Below the pieces are notes generated by a model that searched no databases, was not told the DNA's origin, and worked only from the letters and a program-made list of their open reading frames with translations. 64,000 bases of DNA from Agelas oroides (taxonomy: Eukaryota; Porifera; Demospongiae; Agelasida; Agelasidae): assembly GCA_949130485.1 (NCBI GenBank), contig OX422198.1:2359262-2423261 (forward strand). Direction: 5' to 3'. Shown here piece after piece: positions 47,102 through 57,508 of the stretch; the first letter of the stretch is position 1; each line of letters opens with the position of its first letter. A program made the translations under genes and the position numbers.

Positions 47102-48215
47102 GGTGATGGTGGTAGGTAAAAAGAACAGTGGTGAGAAGTGGAAAATTGGTGATGAAGAGATGGAAGAAGTAGAGTCCTTCAAATACCTGGGTGTATGGTT
47201 TGACCAGAGGATGAGGGGAAATGTGCAGCTGGAGAAGGTGGTGGAACAGGCTGAGGAATGGGCAGGCAAAGTTGAATGGATGGCAAGGGTGGATGGGGAA
47301 CTAGAGGCAGAGCGAGGTCGATTGATATGGGACCTAGTAGCAAGGCCTGGCCTGGAACATGCAGCAGAGGTGTGGTGGCCAGGGGGGAAGACAGTAGGAA
47401 AGAGGTTGGAGGCTGTACAGGATAGGTTGGGAAGAAAACTGTTGGGAGCTAGTAGAACAGTGGCAGGGGAGGCAATCCGTGGGGAAATGGGATGGAGAAA
47501 GTTAGAAGAAAGAAGAGAGGAGAAGAAGATGTTGTATGGGTGGAGATTCTGGGAGCTAGGCGAAGAGAGGTTGGTGAAGCTGATAGTAGAAAATTTGAAA
47601 GAGTCAGGTGGAGTAGGCTGGAGGGAAGAATATGAGATGTTGCTAAGAAAGTATGGCTTGGAGGAAGCCGAAGAGGAAGAGTCAGGGTCAGCAGCAGCCT
47701 GGAAGAGGAAAATAGAAAAACAGAACTGGGAAGACTGGCAAGAAGAGGTGGACAGGAAAAGTAGCTTGAAATGGTATAAGAAGGTTAAAGAAGAGTATGG
47801 GCCGGAGAAATACGTAGGTTCATGGGAGGGACATGTGGCAGTACGGTTGAAGTTCCGGTTGAGGTCAGGGTCTGCAGGGTTGTTTGAAGATAAAAAGAGA
47901 TGCGGGATGGTGGAAGAGGACAGATGTGTGCTGTGTAATGGAGGGAAGGTGGAAGATGTTAAGCATTTTGTATTGGAGTGTGAGGAGTTTGACCAGGATA
48001 GATGTTGGCTTCTGGAAAGGATCAAGGGAATTGTGGGAGCAGAGGATTGGGTGAAGGGATATGAAGAAGGTGATGATGATAGTAGAGTGAGTTTACTGCT
48101 AGGGAGAAGGGTAGATGTGAATAGGGAGGTGATGGATGACATAGACAGGTGCATAATGAAAGAGATGGTGACGTGGTGGCAGAGGCGTAAGGTGTTGTTA
48201 GGTTGGGTTAACTAG
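47061..48215 (+). pseudogene. LINE C-terminal domain after the frameshift
   Basis: The continuation carries the RT thumb region (KSKVMVVG, FKYLGVWFD) and a long charged segment rich in Glu, Lys and Arg. A Cys-His cluster (CVLCNGGKVEDVKHFVLEC) resembles the C-x2-C...H-x4-C motif at the end of many LINE ORF2 proteins. It stops at TAG 48213-48215. The open frame on the opposite strand (47018-48154) is a shadow. Confidence 0.85.
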
Positions 48216-48315
48216 CTCTTACTCCCCCTGATTACCTGGGTACCGGTGCCCCCTCCTCTTTTTCTCTCTCAGTGAACTGACACTAATAAACTACATGTCA
48301 TGGTAGCTGTATTTA

Positions 48316-49160
48316 TTTATTTATCATATCACACAGTTGTATAAGTATGTCACTTAAAAATCTGCCATGTACATGTACTGTGATGGCCCTTACGGGTTCA
48401 ACTATTCCAATTAAATCATAATCTGTGTAGAAGAGCCTCTTTCCCCATAGTGTCGTTCGAGACTACTTTCCCCAGTAGTTAGACACACCATCCATCCCTG
48501 TTGGATAGCTAGCTACACTATAGCTACCTTTGGGTAAGCAATCATGATTCCAGTGTGCTGCAACAAGGTCTAGCTACAACGGGAGAAGACCAAATGGAGA
48601 CTGGAGACAACACTCAACAGATGAGACCCGTATTTCTACTGAGATGAACACTCCTTTCCAGTTTGGCCTTCAATCATCAGTGAAAGTCTTGCAAACACAG
48701 TATCATAGGAAGCAACATACATTGTATAGAGTAGCCCAAGTTTGTCAGTGGGCTAGGGTGATTTTTGAATACTCTGAGCACCATATACTGGTCAAGAGTC
48801 TCTTGACTGGTATATAGCTAATTCAAATATGACACTGTAGTAGTCCAAGACATATGGGTCATGGTGATCCTAATCACCATCTAGCCGCTTCAAGTATAGT
48901 CCATGCATGTTTGCAGGCCATGGATATTCTTGACACATTGACATGTATAGCTACGTAGCTTAATTCAAGTTAGTACACCAGGGTATTATTGCAGGCTGTT
49001 TCTGGGTTACTCTCAACCTGCAAATACAAATCGGTCCAAATTCAATAACCACTTATAAATTTAAAGCAACAAGCAGGAGCTTCATGGTCTATATTCTACC
49101 GGTTAAATGATGAAAATAACTCCATGTAGGAATTGTTTTTACGTCCTGAATATAGTCAGA
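48316..49160. other. Intergenic sequence, nothing recognised
   Basis: AT-rich DNA with an imperfect palindrome at about 48787-48817 (ACTGGTCAAGAG...CTCTTGACTGGT-like). No gene seen. Confidence 0.4.
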
Positions 49161-49830
49161 AAAGGGGGTGGGGGCATGGTCAACTGCAGAACTTGACTCA
49201 CATATTTCTGTCCAGGTTGCAGACCTTACTGTAGAATGTGTCTATACTATAATTGTCTCTTAACACTGTAAAAAGGTTTAGGTTACTTCAGCCATGTTTT
49301 GGTCACCTCAGTTGCATTTGTTTTGTGTGCATGACGTGTAAAGTTCAAGGAATACTTATAATTTGAATCAGAGTGTAGTTGAGAAGCTTCCCTCTTTTGT
49401 TAAACTAGTATCTCTTGTCAGAAAGCCTATAAACCAGCATTTCTGGTGAAGTTTGTTGTTCCTTTATCTTACAACATCTGCCCCTGGAGAGTTCCTTGGT
49501 TGCATGGTTGTGGTAGAAATGCTAGGAAAGTATAGCCAAATAGGTCTTCTGAAAAAGAGACTACCAGTAATGAAAAAGCTCCTCAATGAACTTTCAGGAA
49601 AACCTATTTGGCAGCATTCCTTGGTCACATTGATGTAACTGAGAATGAGTTTGAAGTAACCCAAGTGTTTTTGTAAAATGAAAGTGCATCCTTCACATGT
49701 ATTGTCCATTGACAAGACTAAGTAGCTTGGACTTTCTTGAATGCTCTTGCCTCTTGGCTAAGCAGCCTGTGCCTTTAAACAGTAGAATAGCGTGCCACTC
49801 AGATAAATCCTATCCTGAAATATGCTCAAT
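49155..49830 (-). pseudogene. Degraded duplicate of the adaptor gene's first-exon region
   Basis: Two blocks resemble the 5' end of the adaptor gene. Positions 49155-49245 align with 45155-45262 (AGAAAAGGGGGTGGGGG; GACTCACAT...CTGTCCAGGT...CTTACTGTAGAATGT), covering the donor and most of the exon. Positions 49735-49830 align with 45345-45425 (GGCTAAGCAGCCTGTGCCTTTAA; ACTCAGAT). Between the blocks lies about 0.47 kb of unrelated DNA. Substitutions and small indels remove the reading frame. The duplicate lies on the far side of the LINE from the original. Confidence 0.55.
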
Positions 49831-49899
49831 CTAGCAGAAATTTTGGCATTTGCATGACCTTGTATATGTTGTATGGCATGTCTCATCTTCAGTGATTTG

Positions 49900-51240
49900 A
49901 AACCACAAAATATATTTAGCTGTGAGAGAACTATTCAACATCTTATCAGACTTGGTGAATTACCTGAAAATCTAACACCTGTTCCCAAATCAGGTAGCCA
50001 TTCAGACCCTGCAAGCTACCATCCAATTCCATCTTGAGTAAATCCCTTGAGAAGCACATGCATTCAAAACATCCTACTTGGCTATTTTGATGAACACCAT
50101 GCACCAAATTGCCACACAGCAGTGAGGGGATAACTACTCATGGAAAGTCTACTACTGCAGTTTTATTGGATGCCACTGACCAGTGGCTGACATGATATTT
50201 CCACTGTATTCTTTGCTACAGTAAAGCAACTGATACAGTTCCACACAGGCCTATGCTGCAAAAGCTCAAAAGTATGGTGTTCACAACAGCTTAGCCTTGC
50301 TTCCAGGCCTTCCCTGACTCCACTTTGGCAATATGCATGCAAACTGGAGTGGGAGAAGATCTGGGAACAAGGCTAACAGATCCTCGGATGGCTTGCACAT
50401 TATCTCTATCCTTGTTCCCAGGCCTTCCCCAACTCCAGTTTTGATTGTATAACGATGCTACATTATCTCTGGTCACATACCAAATATGTCTGTGAATGGA
50501 TCATCCATCAACATCTTACCTGTGTCATTTGGGGTGCCACAAGGGTCTGTACTAGAACCACTGCTATTCATTGACAACATACGTACGTTAACAGAACTTC
50601 AATTGTCTGATGGCAGCATGAACTGTATACAGATGATATCTGCCCCATGTAATATGCATTTGCTGACTACAAACCTTAATTCTACAAGAAGATATTGACA
50701 AGCTCTGCACCTGAGCCACCAACAAACTTGCTAAAACATGATCTATGTAGGTTGAAAGTGTCTGTCAAAAGTAAGGTGGCATATTGTTGATAGAAAGTTC
50801 TATGGTAGTTCAAAATTACTACAACTGTACCTGGCATATGTCCAACTCATTTAGAATGTGCAGAGCCAGTTTGGGACCCGTACCAACAGAGGCAATTGAA
50901 CAAAAGTTTGCTCTGAAGGTTTGCAAAAGGAACTGGCCAGGCCTTGGACTGTGACATTCTTCTAAACACTTGCAAATTGCCTATAGCTAGAAGGCAATAT
51001 TATTCTTATACCAGGTCATTCATGATAACTTTACTTTTTCACCGCTTCATCCTTTCAACTTGAGAAGTACTTCATCTATTCCCCAGACCAATAACTTGCA
51101 CTATATAACACTTACCAGTATCCTTTTTTCCTCATGCAACTGTTTTTGAAGTAATTTGCCTCCCCCTTTACACATGTAACTTCAGCTCTCTGCAATCTTT
51201 TATAATATGCATCGTCTCAACAGCTTTATCTGTAATTTCT
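49900..51240 (+). pseudogene. Decayed LINE reverse transcriptase
   Basis: Fragments in shifting frames include LGELPENLTPVPKSG, DPASYHPI, STVFFATVKQ..IQFHTG-like, LPVSFGVPQGSVLEPLLF (50530-50580) and a degraded ADD region, with many stops. VPQGSVLxPLLF is the RT palm motif of CR1/RTE-like LINEs. A fold-back element (50292-50375) is inserted in it. Confidence 0.7.
50292..50375. mobile_element. 84-bp fold-back element inside a LINE relic
   Basis: Arms TAGCCTTGCTTCCAGGCCTT and AGATCTGGGAACAAGGCTA pair imperfectly around an inner stem (CTCCACTTT.../CTGGAGTGGGAG). Flanking 9-mers ACAACAGCT and ACAGATCCT share 6 of 9 positions, so the target duplication is weak. A similar partial end recurs at about 50400-50440. 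Confidence 0.6.
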
Positions 51241-51834
51241 GATCTTATGGTTAAAGGGTAAATGCAGACTAAATGCTTCTACTGTATCTATACGCGTGCA
51301 AAATTATTATGTACAAAAACAAGAGTTATGAACTCTTGACAAAAAATATCATTTTGGCTCCTATGGCAACCATATCAAAAATTTTGCATTCCTACAAGTA
51401 CAATGTAGGTGCATGCAGACAACTGGTTACATGGTGACTCCAAATTGTGATTCACAAAACTATTGCATTTTTATGACTTATGAGGGATATAGGATTAATT
51501 TTCTGTTTCTGGTCTGCTTGTAGATCAATTTTCTCTGAGTTTCCTGATATACATAATCATGCATTTGTGTTGAATACTGCAGTATTGCACTCAGTGGCTT
51601 CATCCATCCAAGCTCACTGTTTAGGTGCACAAGTGTCTGCATTTTGTACTCTTGTGCCCAGAGCTCACCCTCGGTGATGCATTTTGTCATTGTACACCAT
51701 TTCTTTTCCACTTTGGCTTCCAAAAATAAAAGAAGGAAAGAAAGAAAGCCTAGTGACCTGGCAATTTTAGGGACTTTAGGATCAGAAACAGAACTTTGCA
51801 TGTAAACAGAAGCGTGCAGATTCGTACGGCACTA

Positions 51835-51932
51835 AATTTTAATTTATAAAGTACTAATAACAACCTAGCTCTAAAAATGCTAATACTATGTAAATAACAA
51901 CCTAGCTCTAAAAATGCTAACACTATGTGAAT
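51835..51932. repeat. Short direct duplication
   Basis: A stretch beginning AATAACAACCTAGCTCTAAA and continuing through AATGCTAA(T/C)ACTATGT appears twice in tandem with one or two differences. It lies just downstream (in gene sense) of gene C. Confidence 0.8.
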
Positions 51933-52017
51933 AGCAGTTGCACACATGCATTATTAACTAAGCTTAGCAATATTCATAATGGGCTACTAACAATACAGCC
52001 ACATGCAGTATCAAACA

Positions 52018-53847
52018 TCAGTTTTCACAGTTAATGCGGGAGCAATCCACTGCAAGGAGTTCGTCAAAGTATGGGAGGAGCATATTCAGAGGAAGTTCAG
52101 AACATTCTGTTAGTAGAACTGCGTCCCTAGCTAGGTCATCATTTGGATAGTAGCCATACGCTAGAACTCGATGAAACTGATAGCAGGCATCTCTCTGTCG
52201 AAATGGGGTACAGGTGCAGGTCTGTCCAGAAGAGGGTGGGAAGTTGAAAACTTGTCTCGCATTGTAGATGACTCGACCTTCATCGTGATCATACTGAAAA
52301 CGTATTCCGCAGTCAATATCTTCACCAGTTGATGGGTCTTGGAAGGTATAGAAAAATGTCACACCGAAAAGTTCGTTGATAAATCGTGATACATTGAGTG
52401 ATAAACCAAACGGATAAATGATACGTAGTTGCTCATTAGAACGTGGAAATGTAGTTGTATTGATGTTTCTATCGACTTGAATACTTGAATCTACCTTGGG
52501 ACCAGCAAACACCTTAGGATATATATCCCGAACAACTATACATTCATCATCAAAACGCTCTACTGTACCATCATTTGGGTCTAGGGATCCATAGAAAAGA
52601 GCAGCATTCATAAACGTATACCAACCCACACAGTTGCTGTTACGTTCACTGGTTTTATTGGCACAAAATTGTCCAGTTGGTGAAACAACTTCTATCTCAA
52701 TAGTGTTGAAATAGATCTCAGAATCCTCTTCACTGTACTGAAACTCACTCAAACAGTGAATAACTGTGCCACTGTCTGATATTGATTCCAAACTTAAGTA
52801 CGACCTATTGTCCTTTGGTGGGACAATGTTATTGGAAATGTTGATCAGATGCACATTCTCTGGGAAACGGTAAATTGCCAAAGAATCGTCAAAATTGGGA
52901 GTGCGTAGTTGAACATAGTTGTACCAGATGCTTACAGATATGGCAGCACCAGCAACAATAGCAAAGTAATCAAATACTAAGGACATCACGTAAGGGAAAA
53001 TGCAGCACTGTGAGCAGGTGTCTGGTGGGTATATGGCATCTCCAGGTTTTGGAAGGCATCTTGAACAGCATGTGCCACACTTACCTGACTTACTGGTGTC
53101 TTTTGATTTGGCTCTGACACCAAGAGTCATACACAATCGGACTGTGGAGCGAAGCAACCTGTATGCCACAGCTGCTGTGGCTGCAACAGCACTGATGCCA
53201 ATATCACGTAGCACGCCAGTCACATCCCTGTGGTCGGGTACCTTGCAAGTAGACTGTGAAAAAGCATATAGAACAGCTAGAGTCATCATGGGAACATCTT
53301 GAAACCATAGAGTGATAAAAGCGAGGGTTTCCGCGCGTGTGGTTGGGTTGCAGCCGCAGCGGTAGCAACACTTCAAGGGATCATCGATCTCATCTTCATC
53401 TCCACCCATCTTCCTTTCTCCTGGGTCGCTGAAGCCTATTTCGCTCATTTCGATTTCTTTCTCCTTCGCTAATCGATTAGTTGCGGCGTAACGCCCAGCT
53501 GACTTCGACTTGCAACAACGCTTCCTGCAGGTCTGCCAAGCCGAGTATAAGAGATCTACACCATCGTGCAGTATAGTGAGTACCGTTAGAAACGTACCGA
53601 TCGCGGCGAAAAGAAACCAAGCGCGTAACCAGTTGTCGTTATGAGGCAAGAGTGGGTTGTTGAAGCCGACTTCTTTGAAATTGAGCACGACCTCCCAGTC
53701 GGTGTAGGTATCGAACACAGCTAACCCAGTACCGATAAGAAACAAGATTATCTGGACGACCAGCAGTCCGGGGGCGAAATCTCCAGAGCACTCTAGGCAC
53801 AATCCTGTGCCGGTAGCGACGTAGTCAGCAACTTCTCTAGCTGCCAT
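52018..53847 (-). CDS. Multi-pass membrane protein with C-terminal glycosylated ectodomain, single exon
   Basis: Function not recognised. The frame encodes 609 residues from ATG 53847 (context GATCATGGCAGCT); an in-frame ATG at 54027 would add 60 residues without a conserved look, so the shorter start is preferred. About five hydrophobic helices are seen: near residues 27-48, 75-95, 165-190 (FITLWFQDVPMMTLAVLY), 205-225 and 270-300. Helix 1 runs into FDTYTDWEVV and helix 3 has a buried Asp-Val-Pro, reminiscent of XK-related proteins, but that is weak. The last ~300 residues have five Asn-x-Ser/Thr sites and many Cys (CTCTP, CSRINC), so they are likely extracellular. A Cys-rich basic loop (CRKRCCKSKS) between helices 2 and 3 is likely cytosolic. 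No introns, unlike genes A and B. Confidence 0.85.
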   Translation of the reverse strand: MAAREVADYVATGTGLCLECSGDFAPGLLVVQIILFLIGTGLAVFDTYTDWEVVLNFKEVGFNNPLLPHNDNWLRAWFLFAAIGTFLTVLTILHDGVDLLYSAWQTCRKRCCKSKSAGRYAATNRLAKEKEIEMSEIGFSDPGERKMGGDEDEIDDPLKCCYRCGCNPTTRAETLAFITLWFQDVPMMTLAVLYAFSQSTCKVPDHRDVTGVLRDIGISAVAATAAVAYRLLRSTVRLCMTLGVRAKSKDTSKSGKCGTCCSRCLPKPGDAIYPPDTCSQCCIFPYVMSLVFDYFAIVAGAAISVSIWYNYVQLRTPNFDDSLAIYRFPENVHLINISNNIVPPKDNRSYLSLESISDSGTVIHCLSEFQYSEEDSEIYFNTIEIEVVSPTGQFCANKTSERNSNCVGWYTFMNAALFYGSLDPNDGTVERFDDECIVVRDIYPKVFAGPKVDSSIQVDRNINTTTFPRSNEQLRIIYPFGLSLNVSRFINELFGVTFFYTFQDPSTGEDIDCGIRFQYDHDEGRVIYNARQVFNFPPSSGQTCTCTPFRQRDACYQFHRVLAYGYYPNDDLARDAVLLTECSELPLNMLLPYFDELLAVDCSRINCEN

Positions 53848-54930
53848 GATCGATTCAAAAGGTGAGCCGCTTGCACTTGGCTGGTATTTAATTAGTGTGT
53901 GGGGTAGTCGCTTACCACATGACCCGAGACTCTCATTAGATATGAATAAGGTGTTTCTGATCAACATCGAACTAATTTGCATGCCGACAACGGCCGAACT
54001 TTTAGCAAGCATCGTGTATTTCATCACTCGCTCTTCGCTTGGTTTAGCTCTGAGACTAAAGCAACCATGCAGCGAACGCTATTAGTATACACGCAGCCAG
54101 CTGACTACGGCGATACGGCTACACGTTGCAGTCGTGCATGAGTGGGCGTGTCTATAAATACGCAGCTGTTGTATCCAAATGTAGATGTAGTGATTTAAAT
54201 GGTGGACTTCTATATTCAAATAGACACTGCTTTTTGAATGGTGAATGTCTGTATCCAATTAATTTGAATGGTGAACCTCTATATTTAAAAGTACACTGCT
54301 ACTTGAATGGTGAATTTCTACATATAAGTATGTTAGATCTTATTTCGTGTATATTATGAAGTGGCGATGCCACAAGTAGTACCAGGGTATGCGCGAGAAA
54401 AGATCGTACATACTTAGTAGCCTGCATCCCTGTCCTCATTAGCTAATGAAATCCTGGACCCTCCATGAGTCTCAATAATGAGGGAAGAAAACCTGTTACC
54501 ATGGTGATGGCTACTAAATCCAAATGTAGACACAGTCATTTGAATGGCGAACTTGTATATTCAAATGGAATGGTGAATTTTTATATCAAAATGTAGATGT
54601 AGCAAAAAATTTAGCTGACAACAAATCGACATAGGCTATTCTGTATTACAAAAAGCATGTTTGAAGCTTCTTGTGTTGCAAATATTGCATCCTCACAGGA
54701 AATGCCCTGCTGGTATGCAGGCTGGAGGAAATGTGGATGATCTCATTCTGTAAGAATTGATCTCAGCCCCTCTAGGTAAACATACTCCAGGACCAAAGAC
54801 CAATGACAGGGCCACTTTATAGTTGGAAGTCTTCAGAGGATTCCCCCTTGCCCTTGTAGATGAGCTTGATAATTAAGACTAGTCTTGAAGCTGTTCGGAA
54901 TATTCTCAAGGGAGATGATGGCATTGAATA
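53848..54930. other. Upstream region of gene C and intergenic DNA
   Basis: Directly upstream of the ATG there is no TATA box that I can support. At 54190-54330 and 54530-54600 a short motif (GAATGGTGAA with TTTATATTCAAA-like spacer) recurs several times, a diverged simple repeat. No gene recognised. Confidence 0.45.
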
Positions 54931-55054
54931 TCTACTTAGCACACATAGAACAACAGATCGCCATACTGTCACCAGACTCAGCAGTTATAATCGCTGGGGG
55001 CTTGAATACTCACATTGGAACCCTAGGGGGTGCACTCGCGTTGGGACCCTAGGG
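54930..55054 (+). pseudogene. LINE endonuclease fragment
   Basis: One frame reads LAHIEQQIAILSPDSAVIIA then GGLNTHIGTLGG. This is the apurinic-like endonuclease motif GDxNxHxG of non-LTR retrotransposons, with Asp replaced by Gly. The frame runs directly into a partial copy of the 26-bp minisatellite and is then interrupted at about 55055 by an inverted-repeat insertion. Confidence 0.65.
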
Positions 55055-55111
55055 GGGGATTCACTTTGTTCACTGATTCTGAGGTCAGGCACGTGCACTG
55101 TGATTACGTAA

Positions 55112-55665
55112 TGCATTAAGGTAGATGCTGGTATTATGAGTCAGAGGGTATTATGGGTTCACATGTAGCTTTTACTCCTAAAGTTTCCAAACTCGACATC
55201 CATTTAGGGTACATACAGGTGCCATTATCTATCAACTTTCCCATCAAAATGTGTTTACTCTGTAGTATTTTTCAAGGTTTGATGATTTTAGGGATCCCAA
55301 ATTATGAACCCTGAACACGGTATGTTAACATTAATACCATGGTAGAATGGAAGGCGCTCTAGAGAAGAAAAATTACTATCAGCACAATAAGAGGTTATAA
55401 AATGCTAGGATACAGTTTGAAAATGTTTCAATCAATAAAGCACCTGGTGACTCATAATACCAGCAGTTGACTCATAATACATGCAAGAGTGATTTTCATA
55501 GGCTCTTACTTTTAGAACCACTGCCTAGGGGGGAAAATACGAATTTTATTTTATAAGTGGTACATTCTCAGGAGAAATGTTCCAAACCTTTAGATGGGAC
55601 TGCATTACACTAATGAGTAGTAATTCAGTTTAGCTGTCTCATAATACCAGCATCTACCTTACTCG
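55112..55665. mobile_element. Nested inverted-repeat element, AAGGTAGATGCTGG ends
   Basis: AAGGTAGATGCTGGTATTAT at the left (55112) is repeated inverted at the right (to about 55665) with one or two differences (TGAGTCAG versus TGAGACAG). The left flank includes TTAA and the right TTAC, so a TTAA target is possible. A partial internal copy (GACTCATAATACCAGCAG) lies at about 55447-55464. Confidence 0.7.
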
Positions 55666-55821
55666 AGGCGGACCCCTCGACTCGAGTGTATGTAAGAGAG
55701 GGACAGTTGGCGTGTCCGAAACACAGAAAAGCAAGGCGAGGGCGAAATTTATGTAAAGCTAGTCTAAAATGCCCCTGCAAAGTGATAGTCTGATACGTTG
55801 AGGTATAAATATGGGATCTGT

Positions 55822-55886
55822 GCCTGCCAGTGGCACACATGTATGTACAATGATTTATATAAGTTACATGTGTGCCACTGGCAGGC
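55822..55886. repeat. Perfect 22-bp hairpin
   Basis: GCCTGCCAGTGGCACACATG at 55822 onward is exactly complementary to 55865-55886, with a 21-nt loop. It is too short for a typical MITE and could fold as a compact RNA hairpin. Confidence 0.8.
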
Positions 55887-56425
55887 TACATACTCTTGAT
55901 GACACCCCAGCTTGAAGTGCTCAAGCATCTTGGCCTTGCAAACTTTGATGACAACAGATCAGCAGAATTGAAGCGATTTTACCATTTATTGCTGTTTGGG
56001 ATGATGTTTGGATGAAGTATGGCCTTAGTTTAGATCAAAAGAAGCTACATGGAAGCTACCAAATTGTTTATCAACAATGCAGAGTTTGTTGAGATTGCCA
56101 TTTTCTCCCCAAGGAGCTGGAATAACTCCATGGTGGGTGTCATTAACTTTATGCCTTGGCTGATGATCACGTATAAGCCAGACCAAACCAACCTGACAGC
56201 ACAGATTGTGTTCAGTGTCATGCACAGGGAAGGGTCAGGTGGCTTCTCAGAGGGTTTGCGTGTTTCTAGATTGCACTCAGAGGAAAAGCTGATTGCTAGC
56301 TTTTGAAAGAGAACTCCAAGTTTAAAATTGGTACCTACTCACTCTTTAGTTAAACCCACCCTTTCACCAAAAAGTGTCTGCTGACACAAGCCAACTACCT
56401 AATTGGGCTTACTCCAGATTTTTAA

Positions 56426-57084
56426 CTCTTTACCGACCGTAGCAAATTATTGCAATATTACGTAAATGACCACACAGGAATTCCGAAAGCGGCCTAGACG
56501 ACATGTTGTATACTCCGTGTTATATCTCCAGTTGCAAACAACCTACAGACTTCTGGTCAAAAACATTGGAGAGCCTTAGGCTTTGCCTAGCTTTGCTGTA
56601 GTTTTGAAGCTTACCACTAAAGAACAAGCTTGGAGATAAACCCGAACTTTTATACCGGAAGTTGCTACCTTCGGTCTGTTCTGGTGCCTGTAACTTGGAT
56701 GTTACAGTTCTGCTTCCTTTGAAATCTGTAGCGAAGTTAGAGCTTTCATTTAGCTATACATTGCTTTTTATCGCATCTTCGTAGCTTGTATACTTCTCGA
56801 GATCGGTCGCGACAAACATGGCCCAGTCGATTGCGGTAGCACGACGCGCTACGCTACGTTCAACTTCCGCCTCGTCAAAGTACTAGTTTCAATTAAAATG
56901 TGCACGATTAGCTTCCGGTGGGTGTAATGAATACTGTTAGACGCGTGTACGGTGCGTACTAAACCGCTATCTTCCGGGGGAAACACCCAAAGGCAGGTAA
57001 GTACTCATGACGCCGTTCGGCGTCATTGGTCATATGGGAACATTAATCTCATGACGCCGTACGGCGTAATTGGTCGGTAAAGAG
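56426..57084. mobile_element. piggyBac-like MITE with CTCTTTACCGACC ends
   Basis: TTAA at 56422-56425 and 57085-57088 bounds the inverted termini CTCTTTACCGACC and GGTCGGTAAAGAG. Near the right end two ATGACGCCGTNCGGCGT(C/A)AT palindromes occur (about 57008-57027, 57050-57069). The similar ATGACGCC...GGTGTCAT palindrome near the left end of the element at 21571 links the two. Confidence 0.85.
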
Positions 57085-57102
57085 TTAATCAGTAATATAA
57101 TG

Positions 57103-57499
57103 TAGTCTCGCAGGCCTGACCCACTTCCGCAAAAGAAGGGAAGGGTCTGGTGAACTGCGTATACAAGCCATGTCCCACTGGAATGTAATTAGTTGGATGA
57201 CGTAACCAGATATCAAATAATGCACTCTTGAATTACCTGTTGTGGAGTAAGCACGCTCCCTGATAAGTATAGTCGAAGTGTTTTTACAGTTCCTGCAGTA
57301 GTAGAAAAGATGCCCTGGCTCTCTTTCACCATTTTCAAGACTGCTATTGCTACTCAAACAGTCATGTAATGCATCATGTGACAAAATACTGCAATGTGAT
57401 TGTACCGCACTGTACAGTGCGGCGGGACACAGCTTGTACGTATATGCATTTCACCAGATCCTTCCCTTTTTGCGGAAGTGGGTCTGGCTTGTGAGACTA
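57103..57499. mobile_element. Fold-back/Mutator-like MITE with exact 9-bp duplication
   Basis: The termini begin TAGTCTCGCAGGCCTGACCC (left) and TAGTCTCACAAGCCAGACCC (complement of right) and match imperfectly for about 50 bp. AATATAATG flanks both sides exactly (57094-57102, 57500-57508). The element is 397 bp, noncoding, and sits 15 bp from the end of the piggyBac-like element. Confidence 0.92.
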
Positions 57500-57508
57500 A
57501 ATATAATG

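Larger units (their letters stand above)
46010..48300 (+). mobile_element. 5'-truncated non-LTR retrotransposon (LINE)
   Basis: About 2.3 kb of LINE sequence with reverse transcriptase and C-terminal domain but no endonuclease. It ends in a short TTTATTTATTTAT-rich tail near 48309. It lies about 0.7 kb upstream of the adaptor gene's first exon, on the opposite strand. No target-site duplication was identified, so exact ends are approximate. I do not assign the clade. Confidence 0.85.

Noticed and set aside
47018-48154. 378-residue open frame on the - strand
   Set aside because: Ser/Pro-rich antisense shadow of the purine-rich LINE coding strand.
53848-54027. 60-residue N-terminal extension of gene C
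   Set aside because: The upstream ATG adds a low-complexity stretch without signal peptide or helix, whereas ATG 53847 has better context and starts just before the first helix.
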